Of a stretch of DNA of 64,000 nt, positions 50,555 through 59,527 are shown in pieces. How positions within the stretch are numbered: the stretch's first letter is position 1; every line of letters begins with the position of its first letter. Location: contig NZ_LUKE01000002.1 in the NCBI RefSeq assembly GCF_001592735.1, positions 325,075 through 389,074 of the forward strand. The letters are read 5' to 3'. The notes below the pieces were generated by a model, which had not been told where the DNA came from, made no database searches, and saw only the letters and a program-made list of their open reading frames with translations. The position numbers and the translations under genes are program-made. The DNA comes from Bdellovibrio bacteriovorus. Lineage in GTDB: Bacteria; Bdellovibrionota; Bdellovibrionia; Bdellovibrionales; Bdellovibrionaceae.

Positions 50555-51055
50555 TTATTTTTCTTTATCGAAGGCCTTAATCACATCATCTGTCATATCG
50601 GCTTCAGGAACCGCGTATAGCACCATTTGTGAGTTTTCTAGGACGACGGTGAATCCTTTTTCTTTCGCAAGCTTTGCGATCACTTTTTTCATTTTATCCA
50701 AAATCGGAGCCGTCAATTCGCGCTCTTTCTTTTGGATTTCTACTTGGCTCTTACCAACGATATCACGGTATTTAAGCATCTCATCTTGGAATTCTGCTTG
50801 TTTTTTGCCAAGAGCATCTTCAGAAAGCACAGACTTTTTCTTTTCTAAGTCTTCGCCCATTTTTTTCAAATCGGCTTCTTTCTTTTCTAAATCTTTTTTC
50901 TTTTTATTAAACTCACCTTCAAGCTCCGCTTTGGCCTTTTTGCCCGCAGCTGTTGTTTGAATGGCTTTTTGCATGTCCACATAACCAATTTTAGATTCAG
51001 CGTTTGCAAAAGAAGCTGCTAGTAGCAAGCCTAGTGCGATCATCATATTCTTCAT
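50555..51055 (-). CDS. skp: Periplasmic chaperone Skp/OmpH
   Basis: Carries unfolded outer-membrane proteins across the periplasm. The 166-residue protein has a signal peptide (MMIALGLLLAASFANA), the conserved IGYVDMQKAIQTTAAGKKAK start, and a long coiled coil (FNKKKKDLEKKEADLKKMGE, DLEKKKSVLSEDALGKKQAE) that forms the tentacles. It ends in PILDKMKKVIAKLAKEKGFT. It lies 40 bases after bamA, the usual partner order. Confidence 0.92.
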   Translation of the reverse strand: MKNMMIALGLLLAASFANAESKIGYVDMQKAIQTTAAGKKAKAELEGEFNKKKKDLEKKEADLKKMGEDLEKKKSVLSEDALGKKQAEFQDEMLKYRDIVGKSQVEIQKKERELTAPILDKMKKVIAKLAKEKGFTVVLENSQMVLYAVPEADMTDDVIKAFDKEK

Positions 51056-51095
51056 TAAATCCTCCTAAAAAAATATTTTCAAATCTTAAAAAGTT

Positions 51096-53519
51096 CTAGA
51101 ACGACGGACCGATCGAGAACTCAAACACCGTGGCATCATGATAGATCGTATCGCGATTCAGCGGGAAGCCCCACTCGAAGCGCAAAACGCCAATCGGCGA
51201 ATACCAACGAACACCGAACCCTGTGTCCATATAATAGTTTTGATCCGTCAAAACATCATCTGCGGCACCGGCGTCAAAGAACACCGCCCCCATGATGCCA
51301 GCTTCCTTGACCAAAGGAAACTGTAATTCCGTCTGGAACATGGCCTGTTGAGTGCCCCCGTAAAAACGCATCGAACGCTCGTCGGCCTCTGCAGGGGAAA
51401 GCCCCTGATTTATCAGGCGATCATAAAGCTGCTTAGACCGTTTCATTTTACCAACATGATAAGAACGATAACCACGGAGTGAATAAGGTCCACCTAGCAG
51501 GTACAATTCATTAAACGGAACATCTTGACCTTCGAGGGAGTCAATTCGTGAGTACTGAAGATTGTTTCTCCACGTCACATCCCAGAATAAATTTCGATAG
51601 AAACGATAGTTAGCATTGATGCGAGTGAATTTCAAATCTCCGCCGACCCCAGCGTATTCATAAGAACCACTCGCCAACATACCTTTGGTCGGCATTTGAC
51701 GGTCATTACGCGTGTCGTATTCTAAAATACCCGTGATCGAACTTGTCACCCCATTGGCCGTCGCCAAGGGGAAAAGATCCTGATCCGTGCTGTACGTCGT
51801 GTTATTTTCCGTGAAGGATTTTGCGCCCAGCTTCGTATCATCATATTTATATCTTAAGTAGCCACGAGTGTATTCCGCGATCGGATGACCAAAGCGGATG
51901 GCGCCACCCCGATGTTCCTCATCATAGTCATTACGAGCCGTGTTGGCCGACTGGTAAACGTCCCCACCCACAGACCATAAAGTGTCTTGAAAATAGGGTT
52001 CCGTGAAAGAAAGGCTGTAGTAACTGCTGTTACCACTCATGTTTAATGAAGCCCCTAAGTTTTGACCTTTACCCAAAAAGTTGGATTGATTGACCGAACC
52101 TTGAAGGGTGAAGCCATTGGAAGTTCCGTAACCCGCACCCAGCTGGATCTGTCCGGTATTACGCTCTTTCACCGCGATATCGATATTCATCACATCGTTG
52201 CGCTCTGGATCGACTGAAGTTTTAAAGTTCACTTCTTCAAAGAAGCCCAGACGCTGGATATTTTCTAAAGACTGACGACGACGGGTTTCATTATAAAGCT
52301 CCCCCTCGACCACTTTAAGTTCACGACGAACGACTTTATCGCGAGTCTTAGAGTTGCCCACGACATTGATTTTACCGAAGTAAACTTTAGAGCCCTTGTC
52401 GAACTCAAAGATCAAATTCACTTTGCGTTCTTTGGCATTAAAGGCCGTGCGCGGAATCACGTTGGCGTAAGCATAACCAAGATCCCCGTATTTCGCCGTC
52501 AATTCACTGATGTCTTTTTGTAAAACGTCATAGGCAAAAACACCATTGTCATCAATTTTAATGGCTTCATAAAGCTCTTGGCGCGGGAATAAAATATCGC
52601 CGGCAAAATCAACTTCACCGACATCGTATTGCTCGCCTTCTTCTACGCGCAAAGTGATATAGATGGTTTTCTTATCTGGTGTCACCGTTACTTGCGGGCG
52701 ATCCACCTTTGCCTGTACGTAACCTTTGTTGTAATAAAGGAAGCGTAAAATCTGAACATCACGTTCGAACATCTCTTGCTTGTACTGACCCGAGCCACTC
52801 ATCGCTGAAAAGAAGCCGCCTTCTTTGGTCAGCATTTTTGATTTTAATTCGTCATCGGATAAATGCTTATTACCCAAGATGGTGATTTGCTTTACTTTGA
52901 CTTTGTCGTTTTCACGAACTTTGAAGACCAGCTGAACCGTTTCATCTTTAGTCACGTCACGGACTTCCGCTTCCACCTTCGCTAAGAAAAAACCCTTGTC
53001 TTCGTAAAGTTTTTGGATCTTTTCAACAGCTTCTTTGACCTTCGTCATATTTAAAAGCTGATACGCCTTAATACCACTGGCATCGGCAATATCATCGGCT
53101 TTGACTTCACTGTTACCTTCATAAATAATTTCGGTGATAGATGGCTTTTCTAAAACTTTGTAAGTCAGCGTCGCCTCTCGACCTGAAACTTGGCGATCGA
53201 CTTCGATGTTATTAAAAAAACCCAATTTAAAGATCGCTTCCACATCTTCGCGAACCGCGGCGGCACTGTAAGTAGCACCCACTTTTGACGTGATCTTCGC
53301 TAAGATAGCGTCTTTTTCAATTTTTTTATTACCCGTGATCTCGATCGCTTTAATGGTCATGGAAGAAGCCGCCGCAGAATCAGACATCGCCGTCGTGGCA
53401 GTTGCTGATTTCTTAGGAGCCGTGGCCTTTTTTCTTTTTGTGGATTGCGCACCAGCCACCGTGGTCAAAGACGTCACGAGCAAGACACATAGAAGCTGAC
53501 TCAAAGTATGTTTTTTCAA
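51096..53519 (-). CDS. bamA: Outer-membrane protein assembly factor BamA
   Basis: Central component of the BAM complex. The start is taken as the TTG at 53519: it has AAGGACG upstream and opens a signal peptide (KKHTLSQLLCVLLVTSLTTV). An upstream TTG would add non-signal residues in front. The 807-residue protein has five POTRA domains (about 70-440; for example KIEKDAILAKITSKVGATYS) and then the 16-strand barrel. The barrel has the conserved VRGY motif seen as YSLRGYRSYHVG and the C-terminal FEFSIGPSF end. AGGA sequence and the skp gene follow. Confidence 0.95.
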   Translation of the reverse strand: MKKHTLSQLLCVLLVTSLTTVAGAQSTKRKKATAPKKSATATTAMSDSAAASSMTIKAIEITGNKKIEKDAILAKITSKVGATYSAAAVREDVEAIFKLGFFNNIEVDRQVSGREATLTYKVLEKPSITEIIYEGNSEVKADDIADASGIKAYQLLNMTKVKEAVEKIQKLYEDKGFFLAKVEAEVRDVTKDETVQLVFKVRENDKVKVKQITILGNKHLSDDELKSKMLTKEGGFFSAMSGSGQYKQEMFERDVQILRFLYYNKGYVQAKVDRPQVTVTPDKKTIYITLRVEEGEQYDVGEVDFAGDILFPRQELYEAIKIDDNGVFAYDVLQKDISELTAKYGDLGYAYANVIPRTAFNAKERKVNLIFEFDKGSKVYFGKINVVGNSKTRDKVVRRELKVVEGELYNETRRRQSLENIQRLGFFEEVNFKTSVDPERNDVMNIDIAVKERNTGQIQLGAGYGTSNGFTLQGSVNQSNFLGKGQNLGASLNMSGNSSYYSLSFTEPYFQDTLWSVGGDVYQSANTARNDYDEEHRGGAIRFGHPIAEYTRGYLRYKYDDTKLGAKSFTENNTTYSTDQDLFPLATANGVTSSITGILEYDTRNDRQMPTKGMLASGSYEYAGVGGDLKFTRINANYRFYRNLFWDVTWRNNLQYSRIDSLEGQDVPFNELYLLGGPYSLRGYRSYHVGKMKRSKQLYDRLINQGLSPAEADERSMRFYGGTQQAMFQTELQFPLVKEAGIMGAVFFDAGAADDVLTDQNYYMDTGFGVRWYSPIGVLRFEWGFPLNRDTIYHDATVFEFSIGPSF

Positions 53520-53696
53520 ACGGTGTCGTCCTTGCAAATTCAAAACATTTTTCTAAAATCTATAAAGTTTCCAGATACTTACCATTTAACTGGTGAATCG
53601 TAACTTAAAGACCAAGGTCCTGTCAAAGCCACACACCGCGACAACATACTTTTAATCGCAACGAGGCGTCATAAGAGCGGCCAAAAAACAACATTT

Positions 53697-54545
53697 CTAG
53701 GAAGGACCGAGGACTTCCTCCTGCGAAACCGTGATGGGAAGGATATTGGCGTTCAGCTGAAACAATCGTCGCCCTTCGTATCTATCGGATTGGAATTTCA
53801 AAAGCACTTCGTTGGCAAAGACATCCAGCATACCAAAAAGTTCGGTCAGCTCGTCTTGACTTAATGGCAGCATCAGTCCTCGGAAGCGCCGCAGTTCTGC
53901 AGGCAAGTCAAAGGCCTTCATCGCTTCTTGGAGACTGTTTTCATGAAAGGATCGAACCGCATGATCACCGTAACGATTGGGAACCTTAAATTTCTTATTT
54001 TTTGAAATCCAAACCCCCTCTCGGTGTTCTGCAAGATCCAGAGATTCGAGCTCCTTTAAACAATTTAAAGTTTCTTCCGAGGATTTATTAATCAAGGGCG
54101 CAAGGCCCTGGGGATTCCGAGCCAGGTCATCAAAACTCAGTAAAATTAAAAGGCGTGGCAACACAGGATCTGATAAAAAAGTGAACTGCGATACCACCTC
54201 CTTTTGACCACTCACTTCATGTATAAGAAGAACTAATTTTTTTCCATAAAGCTGACGCTCTTTATGAGTCTTACACTGAGAGTAAAGAATCAAAAAATGG
54301 AAATACTCGATTTCTTGAGCTGAGTACAAAGCTTGCCGAACAAAAGCCTCTTCAAAACTTTCCGTGGCTTTCTTTTTTCCGATTATAATCATGCGCAAAT
54401 AAGAACGACTTTTAAATCCCAATTCGTCGGCCCATTTTTCATAAGAAAAATCGTTTTGCGCGGACTTACGAAACTTAACGTAGTCGCAGAGGTACTGAGT
54501 TAAATCAAGGTATTCAAAAATAACGGGTTTTTGCAAGCTCATCAA
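53697..54545 (-). CDS. TIGR02147-family regulator (DUF4423)
   Basis: The 282-residue protein matches the full-length family: FEYLDLTQYLCDYVKFRKSA, FSYEKWADELGFKSRSYLRM (HTH-like), QEIEYFHFLILYSQCKTHKE and the C-terminal LPAELRRFRGLMLPLSQDEL with LFQLNANILPITVS. The family is abundant in Bdellovibrio and Fibrobacter and is thought to be regulatory, with no proven mechanism known to me. It is transcribed alone; bamA lies about 180 bases downstream. A shorter relative is at 9231. Confidence 0.85.
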   Translation of the reverse strand: MMSLQKPVIFEYLDLTQYLCDYVKFRKSAQNDFSYEKWADELGFKSRSYLRMIIIGKKKATESFEEAFVRQALYSAQEIEYFHFLILYSQCKTHKERQLYGKKLVLLIHEVSGQKEVVSQFTFLSDPVLPRLLILLSFDDLARNPQGLAPLINKSSEETLNCLKELESLDLAEHREGVWISKNKKFKVPNRYGDHAVRSFHENSLQEAMKAFDLPAELRRFRGLMLPLSQDELTELFGMLDVFANEVLLKFQSDRYEGRRLFQLNANILPITVSQEEVLGPS

Positions 54546-54795
54546 CCGCTATCGCATCACTATTAAATACCAGAGTCAAAGAGCGTTTTGTGCTCTAAAA
54601 AAAGCACGCCGAGCTGTATCGTAAGGCCATTGTTGGCAATGACCAGGACTTAGACACCAGAAGTCGTCTATGGTCGTTGCGACGATAAAAAACGAGGGCA
54701 CAAAGTTTGTAATCAGACCCACAAACACAGAAGTCTTCTTCACCGCTCCGGCGAGACCTTGAAGTGCGTTTCTGTTCATAAAAAAAGGTAAGATT

Positions 54796-55659
54796 ATGAA
54801 AAAGATTCTTTTGTCGATGAGCTTCATTTTAACGGCATCCTTGGGCGCGCGGGGCACCACGCTGGGTAATGGCGATGTTGGCTCTGCCGAGTTTCAAAAA
54901 ATCAAAAAAGAACTGCGCGAAAAAATTGCGAACTATCAGCGCGAAGATAGCAACTTCCTCATAGATTTAGGTAAACTATTTCAATACCCCACCGACGAAG
55001 CAGATCGGCAACTTTTAATCGGCCTGATGAGCGCTGAAGACGGGTTTGTATCGGTGACAAGCCTTATTAACCTCATCAAAAAGTTTCAGAACGACGCGGG
55101 AACTTTTGCTCAAGTCTGTAAAGTCACCAATAAAATGAGCACCGATCTTCGCCAAGAAGTGTGGGCATCCCTTTATTACTATTCATCACAAAGCGATGGC
55201 GTCGACCTTAAAAACAAACTGACCCATTTAAAAGGTTGCGCACTCAACGCGGCAATGAATGACTCTTCCGTGAGCGTCCGCACCGAAGCCGTGAATGTCG
55301 CCGTGTCTCTCGAACCACATACGGCGGGCGAGATGAGCCAATACATGAAATTAATGAAGAGCACAGACACCGCAATTCGCCTTAGCGCCGCGCGCGCCCT
55401 GCTCAGTGAAAAGAAAAATGTTCAGTATCAAAAAATCGCCCTTAATATGTACAAAGCAGAAAAAACTGATCAGGCAAAATTTGATATGCTAGATACCTTG
55501 ACGGTCATGTCTTATGACGGCGAGGATAAAGATGGAAACGTTAAAAGATCCTTGGATGCGTCCGTACTAAAAGAAATTAAGAAGCTGGCAAATTCAACTC
55601 GCGATGAGCTCTTAAAACTTCATTACGACGAACTTTTGACGGCAAAGGCTCAAAAGTAA
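54796..55659 (+). CDS. Exported protein with HEAT-like repeats
   Basis: The 287-residue product has a signal peptide (MKKILLSMSFILTASLGARG) and an all-helical mature part. Repeating helices such as NDSSVSVRTEAVNVAVSLEP, TDTAIRLSAARALLSEKKNV and AKFDMLDTLTVMSYDGED have the HEAT/armadillo look. AAGGTAAG precedes the start. I know no closer family. Upstream (54546-54795) I see no gene; there is a small hairpin near 54577-54593. Confidence 0.55.
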   Translation: MKKILLSMSFILTASLGARGTTLGNGDVGSAEFQKIKKELREKIANYQREDSNFLIDLGKLFQYPTDEADRQLLIGLMSAEDGFVSVTSLINLIKKFQNDAGTFAQVCKVTNKMSTDLRQEVWASLYYYSSQSDGVDLKNKLTHLKGCALNAAMNDSSVSVRTEAVNVAVSLEPHTAGEMSQYMKLMKSTDTAIRLSAARALLSEKKNVQYQKIALNMYKAEKTDQAKFDMLDTLTVMSYDGEDKDGNVKRSLDASVLKEIKKLANSTRDELLKLHYDELLTAKAQK

Positions 55660-55670
55660 AAGTCCCTTTT

Positions 55671-55700
55671 TGGTGTTCCAGGGAAGCCCTTGGAACACCA
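55671..55700. terminator. Strong hairpin between convergent genes
   Basis: TGGTGTTCCAGGG-AAG-CCCTTGGAACACCA (one bulge) forms a long stem in the 44-base gap between the convergent HEAT-like and lolD genes. T tracts are poor, so it may block convergent transcription rather than act as a classic terminator. Confidence 0.6.
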
Positions 55701-55703
55701 GCA

Positions 55704-56384
55704 TTAAACCCACTGGCCATCCTTCATGCGATAAACTTTCGGAAATCTTGTCGCGAATGTCAGATCGTGGGTCACGATCACAAGGGCCAACTTCATCTCT
55801 TCCTTCAACTTAAAGAACAGATCCTGAATTTTCGCACTGGTGTGAGAATCTAAGTTTCCTGTCGGCTCATCGGCAAATAACACCTTTGGATGACGAACCA
55901 GCGCCCGCGCAATCGCCACGCGCTGCAATTCACCGCCTGAAAGTTGCTGCGGATAATGGTGATGACGATCGGCGAGGCCCATAAAGTACAATAAATGCAT
56001 CGCCTTTTCGCGCGCCATTTTTACTGACTCCCCGCCCACGCGGCATGGAATCATCACATTTTCTAAGGCAGTAAATTCACTTAACAGATGATGGAACTGA
56101 AACACAAAACCCATTTCAGCATTGCGAAAGCGTGACAATTCATCATCACTCATCGCCAAAACATCGCGGCCTTCACAGTAAAGCTCCCCACGCGTGGGGC
56201 GATCCAAAGTGCCTAAGATCTGCAAAAGCGTGCTTTTGCCAGCGCCCGAAGCCCCCAACAAAGCCAAAGCTTCCCCTTCGCGAATTTCCATGTTGATACC
56301 ACGAAGAATTTCTAATTGATCTGAACCCTGATTATAGGATTTATGAATATCCACCGCTTTTAACAAAACATTTGCATTATTCAT
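55704..56384 (-). CDS. lolD: Lipoprotein-releasing ABC transporter ATPase LolD
   Basis: The 226-residue ATPase has Walker A GASGAGKSTLLQILG, Q-loop FVFQFHHLLSEFTALENVMI, signature LSGGELQRVAIARALVRHPK and Walker B VLFADEPTGNLDSHTS. LolD type is supported by FQFHHLL and EFTALENV. It overlaps the lolC-type permease gene by eight bases. Confidence 0.93.
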   Translation of the reverse strand: MNNANVLLKAVDIHKSYNQGSDQLEILRGINMEIREGEALALLGASGAGKSTLLQILGTLDRPTRGELYCEGRDVLAMSDDELSRFRNAEMGFVFQFHHLLSEFTALENVMIPCRVGGESVKMAREKAMHLLYFMGLADRHHHYPQQLSGGELQRVAIARALVRHPKVLFADEPTGNLDSHTSAKIQDLFFKLKEEMKLALVIVTHDLTFATRFPKVYRMKDGQWV

Positions 56385-57606
56385 TACGCAATCCTTCCAT
56401 CGGGCTTAAGTTTCCACCACGGCGTGCGGGTGCTAGGGTCGCAATAAAACAGATCAATAACGTCGCAATCACAATGGCGATGCAATCAATAAAACGAATG
56501 TTCACGGTGATTCCGTCAATGCGATACACCTCGCCTGAAATAAGCCCCAAACGACTTTGGAAAAAACTAAACATCAGGCACAAAATAAAGCCTAAGATAA
56601 AACCAAAGAACAATCCAATGGCGCCCATAAAGACACCCTGAAAGGCAAAGATCCTAATGATGTCTTTGCGCGAAAGTCCCACGGTTTTTAAAATCGCGAT
56701 GTCTTTATAACGACGAACCACACTGACAAACAAGGTGGCAGAAATATTAAAGGCCGCCACAAAAGTGATAATCAAAACGACCATGAAAATCCCCGGACGT
56801 TCGACCCTGACCGCCTCAAAAAGATTTTCGTTAGAGTCATGCCAATCGCGCACCCAGTAAGGGGTTCCCAAAACTCCGCTTAAGTTCAAGGCCGCTTTAC
56901 GCGCATAATCCACATCTTGGAACTTTAAGAGCAAACCGGAGTAACGATCGCCGATGTCGGCCACTTTTTGTGCGGCTTTTAAATCCGTCACAATAAAGCG
57001 CTCATTCCATTCGTATTTGCCTAAATCCAAAATACCTTGAACCTGAAATTCGCCCACACGGCGTTGAAATTTTGACGGATCCACCGCATCGGCAACAGGA
57101 ACAACGACTCGAAAACGATCGCCCGGCTGCAATGACATTTTTGCGGCTAAGCCTTTTCCGATAAGGGCTAAGGGCACTTCACTTTCACCGGTCAAATCAG
57201 TCGAACCCGCCATCGTGCGGCTTCTAAAGTTAAGAACTTTATTAACACGATCCGGGTCCACCCCTTGCAGCAACACTCCCGAAATATGTCCATGATGTGC
57301 GAGCACCGCTTCAATAAAAACAAAGCGCGAGCTTGACTCTAAAGTCGGTTCGGCTTTTTTAATTCTTTCTTCTAATTTTTGCCAATCATCCGGGAAACGG
57401 GAGCGCTTCACCACTTGGGCATGGCCCGAAACATCGGCCATGGCATTTTTTAAAGTCGTCTCAAAACCACTCATCACCGCCATTGAGGCGACCAGGGCGG
57501 CGACACCCAAAACAAGTCCTAGCAATGACAAAGGAGCTGAGCCCCCAAACAAGGTGCTGCGAGATAAAAGCAGACGCCATGAAAGCCAGGCTAAACTTTT
57601 GTTCAC
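56377..57606 (-). CDS. lolC: Lipoprotein-releasing system permease, LolC/LolE family
   Basis: The 409-residue protein has a FtsX-type layout: one N-terminal membrane segment (SLLGLVLGVAALVASMAVMS), a large periplasmic MacB-type domain (about 45-265), and three C-terminal membrane segments (FMVVLIITFVAAFNISATLF; VFMGAIGLFFGFILGFILCL; DCIAIVIATLLICFIATLAP). The sequence RRGGNLSPMEGLRNE ends it. The GTG start overlaps the prfB stop by four bases. Only one permease gene is present, so a LolCD or LolF-type transporter with a homodimer of permeases is likely. Confidence 0.9.
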   Translation of the reverse strand: MNKSLAWLSWRLLLSRSTLFGGSAPLSLLGLVLGVAALVASMAVMSGFETTLKNAMADVSGHAQVVKRSRFPDDWQKLEERIKKAEPTLESSSRFVFIEAVLAHHGHISGVLLQGVDPDRVNKVLNFRSRTMAGSTDLTGESEVPLALIGKGLAAKMSLQPGDRFRVVVPVADAVDPSKFQRRVGEFQVQGILDLGKYEWNERFIVTDLKAAQKVADIGDRYSGLLLKFQDVDYARKAALNLSGVLGTPYWVRDWHDSNENLFEAVRVERPGIFMVVLIITFVAAFNISATLFVSVVRRYKDIAILKTVGLSRKDIIRIFAFQGVFMGAIGLFFGFILGFILCLMFSFFQSRLGLISGEVYRIDGITVNIRFIDCIAIVIATLLICFIATLAPARRGGNLSPMEGLRNE

Positions 57607-58737
57607 GTTTTAGCTTCCCCGCCGTTATCAATTTTTGATTTTAGATAAGACATGATAAAGCCATCCAAATCACCATCCATAACATCGCCCACTTGATTTG
57701 TTTCAAAGTCGGTGCGGTGATCTTTCACCATTTGATATGGATGCATGACGTAAGAACGGATTTGCGAGCCCCACTCATTGGCTTTTTTAGATGAGTTCAT
57801 CGCATCTTTTTCGGCATTGCGTTTTTCAACTTCAATTTCGTAAAGACGCGCTTTTAACATCTTTAAAGCTTTTTCTCTGTTTTGAATTTGTGAGCGTTCA
57901 ATTTGGCAAGACACCACAACACCCGAAGGAATGTGGTACATGCGCACGGCAGAGTCCGTTTTATTAACGTGCTGTCCCCCGGCACCGCTAGATCTAAAAG
58001 TTTCTACTTTTAAATCTTCTGGGCGGATTTCAATATTGATGTCGTCATCCACTTCCGCCCACGCAAAGACCGACGCAAACGAAGTGTGCCTGCGAGCATT
58101 AGAATCAAATGGAGAAATACGCACCAAGCGATGAACGCCCGATTCTGCCTTCAAATAACCATAGGCATAAGGGCCTTCGATCAAAAGAGTGCAGGATTTA
58201 ATCCCCGCTCCTTCGCCCTCGGTGATATCAACGACTTGAACTTTGTATCCATGTTGATCCGCGTAACGCGTGTACATGCGCAAAAGCATCTCCGCCCAAT
58301 CACAAGACTCTGTCCCACCGGCGCCTGAGTTGATGGAAAGATAAGCACTGTTACCATCAAGTTCGCCATTCAGAACTCGCTTTAACTCTAACTCTTGTCC
58401 GTATTTTTCAAGAGCCACAACCTCGGCTTTCACTTCTGTGAAACTGCTTTCATCTTGAGCCTCCACGGCCATTTCTAAAAGCACTTGCGCGTCACTAAGA
58501 CGATTGCCAAAAGAGTCATACTCACTGACAGAACGTTCTAGCAGAGTTTTTTCTTTATTGAGTTTTTGCATTTCTGCGGGCTTTTCCCACAGCGCGGGAT
58601 TTTCAGCTTGGATGGCGAGTTCGTCTAGACGTTTCTTTTTCTTATCAACGTCAAAGATACCCCCGAAGTTCCTTTGCGAAACTTTCGAGTTCAGAAATAC
58701 GACTTTTAACTTCAGATGATTCGGTCACAATCGACAT
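57603..58737 (-). CDS. prfB: Peptide chain release factor 2 with programmed +1 frameshift
   Basis: Recognises UGA and UAA stops. The full product (377 residues) starts at the ATG 58737 (SIVTESSEVKSRISELESFA, then KELRGYL) and meets an in-frame TGA at 58653-58651. It continues after a +1 shift as DVDKKKKRLDELAIQAENPA and on through the frame ending at 57603. Domain landmarks are YLSINSGAGGTESCDWAEML, TFRSSGAGGQHVNKTDSAVR (GGQ) and the C-terminal helices. The operon is prfB-lolC-lolD. Confidence 0.96.
58650..58668 (-). promoter_or_regulatory. prfB programmed frameshift site
   Basis: On the minus strand CTTCGGGGGTATCTTTGAC has the internal Shine-Dalgarno-like GGGGG three bases before CTT-TGA-C, with the same TATCTTTGAC as E. 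coli. The slippery CTT precedes the in-frame TGA at 58653-58651, and reading resumes at GAC from 58652. This senses RF2 level: weak termination at UGA favours the shift. Confidence 0.95.
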
Positions 58738-58810
58738 GCACATGAGTTTATAGCCCAAGAACCGCATGTCAATAAGCCGACGCGGCAACGCAGTCAGTTG
58801 GCCCTTTAAA

Positions 58811-58857
58811 TAAAAAAGACTTCCTAGAGCAGGGAGGGGAGAGCCCTAGGAAGTCTT
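58811..58857 (-). terminator. Rho-independent terminator of the pgpH-ybeY unit
   Basis: AAGACTTCCTAG / CTAGGAAGTCTT (58816-58857, 18-base loop) is followed on the minus strand by TTTTTTATTT. It lies 194 bases past the ybeY stop. The 313-base gap 58738-59050 holds only this, the start region of prfB and a possible short RNA start (see findings). Confidence 0.8.
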
Positions 58858-59050
58858 ACAGGGAAACTTACTGACAATCCCTATTACAAGCTTGATGCCA
58901 CCCCGGTTTTTTTCGACTGTTTGCAATATAATGGCAACAAGCTCGAGCCTTACAAAAAGCCCATCAAATTCGCTTAAAGTTTGCACAAAAATCGCGCGTG
59001 AATTGTCAGAATTCGGACCCAAGAGCCCTTGGCACCGGCTGTATTGTTGT

Positions 59051-59521
59051 TTATTTTGATTTGACGGATTTTTTGGCCGCTATTTTTTTCAAAAGCTTCT
59101 CGAAGATATCATCTTGGAGTCCGAACATTTCGGTGGCTTCTTTTTCTCCGAGCTCATGATCATAACCCAAAAGATGTAAGATCCCATGCAGTAGCATATA
59201 GCCAAGTTCTTGCTGGTAAGTCAGCCCGTGTTCTTTAGACTGACGCTTTAAAACTTCCGGACACAAGACAAGCTCCCCAAAAGAGGAGGGATCCATCGAG
59301 TCAAAACTTAAGACATCGGTGGCGTAATCCTTTCCGCGAAATTCAAAATTAATTTTTTGCGCGGGCTTTTTATCTAAGAAAACCAAGGTTAATTCTTGAG
59401 CTATTTGTTTTGCTGAAATGATCTTTTTTTTGCGCAACTCTATCGCCACATCACTCACCCACTGCTGTACGAACTTGCGTGGCACCGCGGACTTAGCTTC
59501 GTTGACGATCAAAACGCGCAT
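59051..59521 (-). CDS. ybeY: Endoribonuclease YbeY
   Basis: Metal-dependent RNase for 16S rRNA maturation and ribosome quality control. The 156-residue protein has the zinc site HGILHLLGYDHELGEKEATE (HxxxHxxxYDH) and the conserved NFEFRGKDYATDVLSFDSMD. It starts 6 bases after the pgpH stop, the usual pair with a YqfF/PgpH-type HD protein. Confidence 0.95.
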   Translation of the reverse strand: MRVLIVNEAKSAVPRKFVQQWVSDVAIELRKKKIISAKQIAQELTLVFLDKKPAQKINFEFRGKDYATDVLSFDSMDPSSFGELVLCPEVLKRQSKEHGLTYQQELGYMLLHGILHLLGYDHELGEKEATEMFGLQDDIFEKLLKKIAAKKSVKSK

Positions 59522-59527
59522 AAGAAA

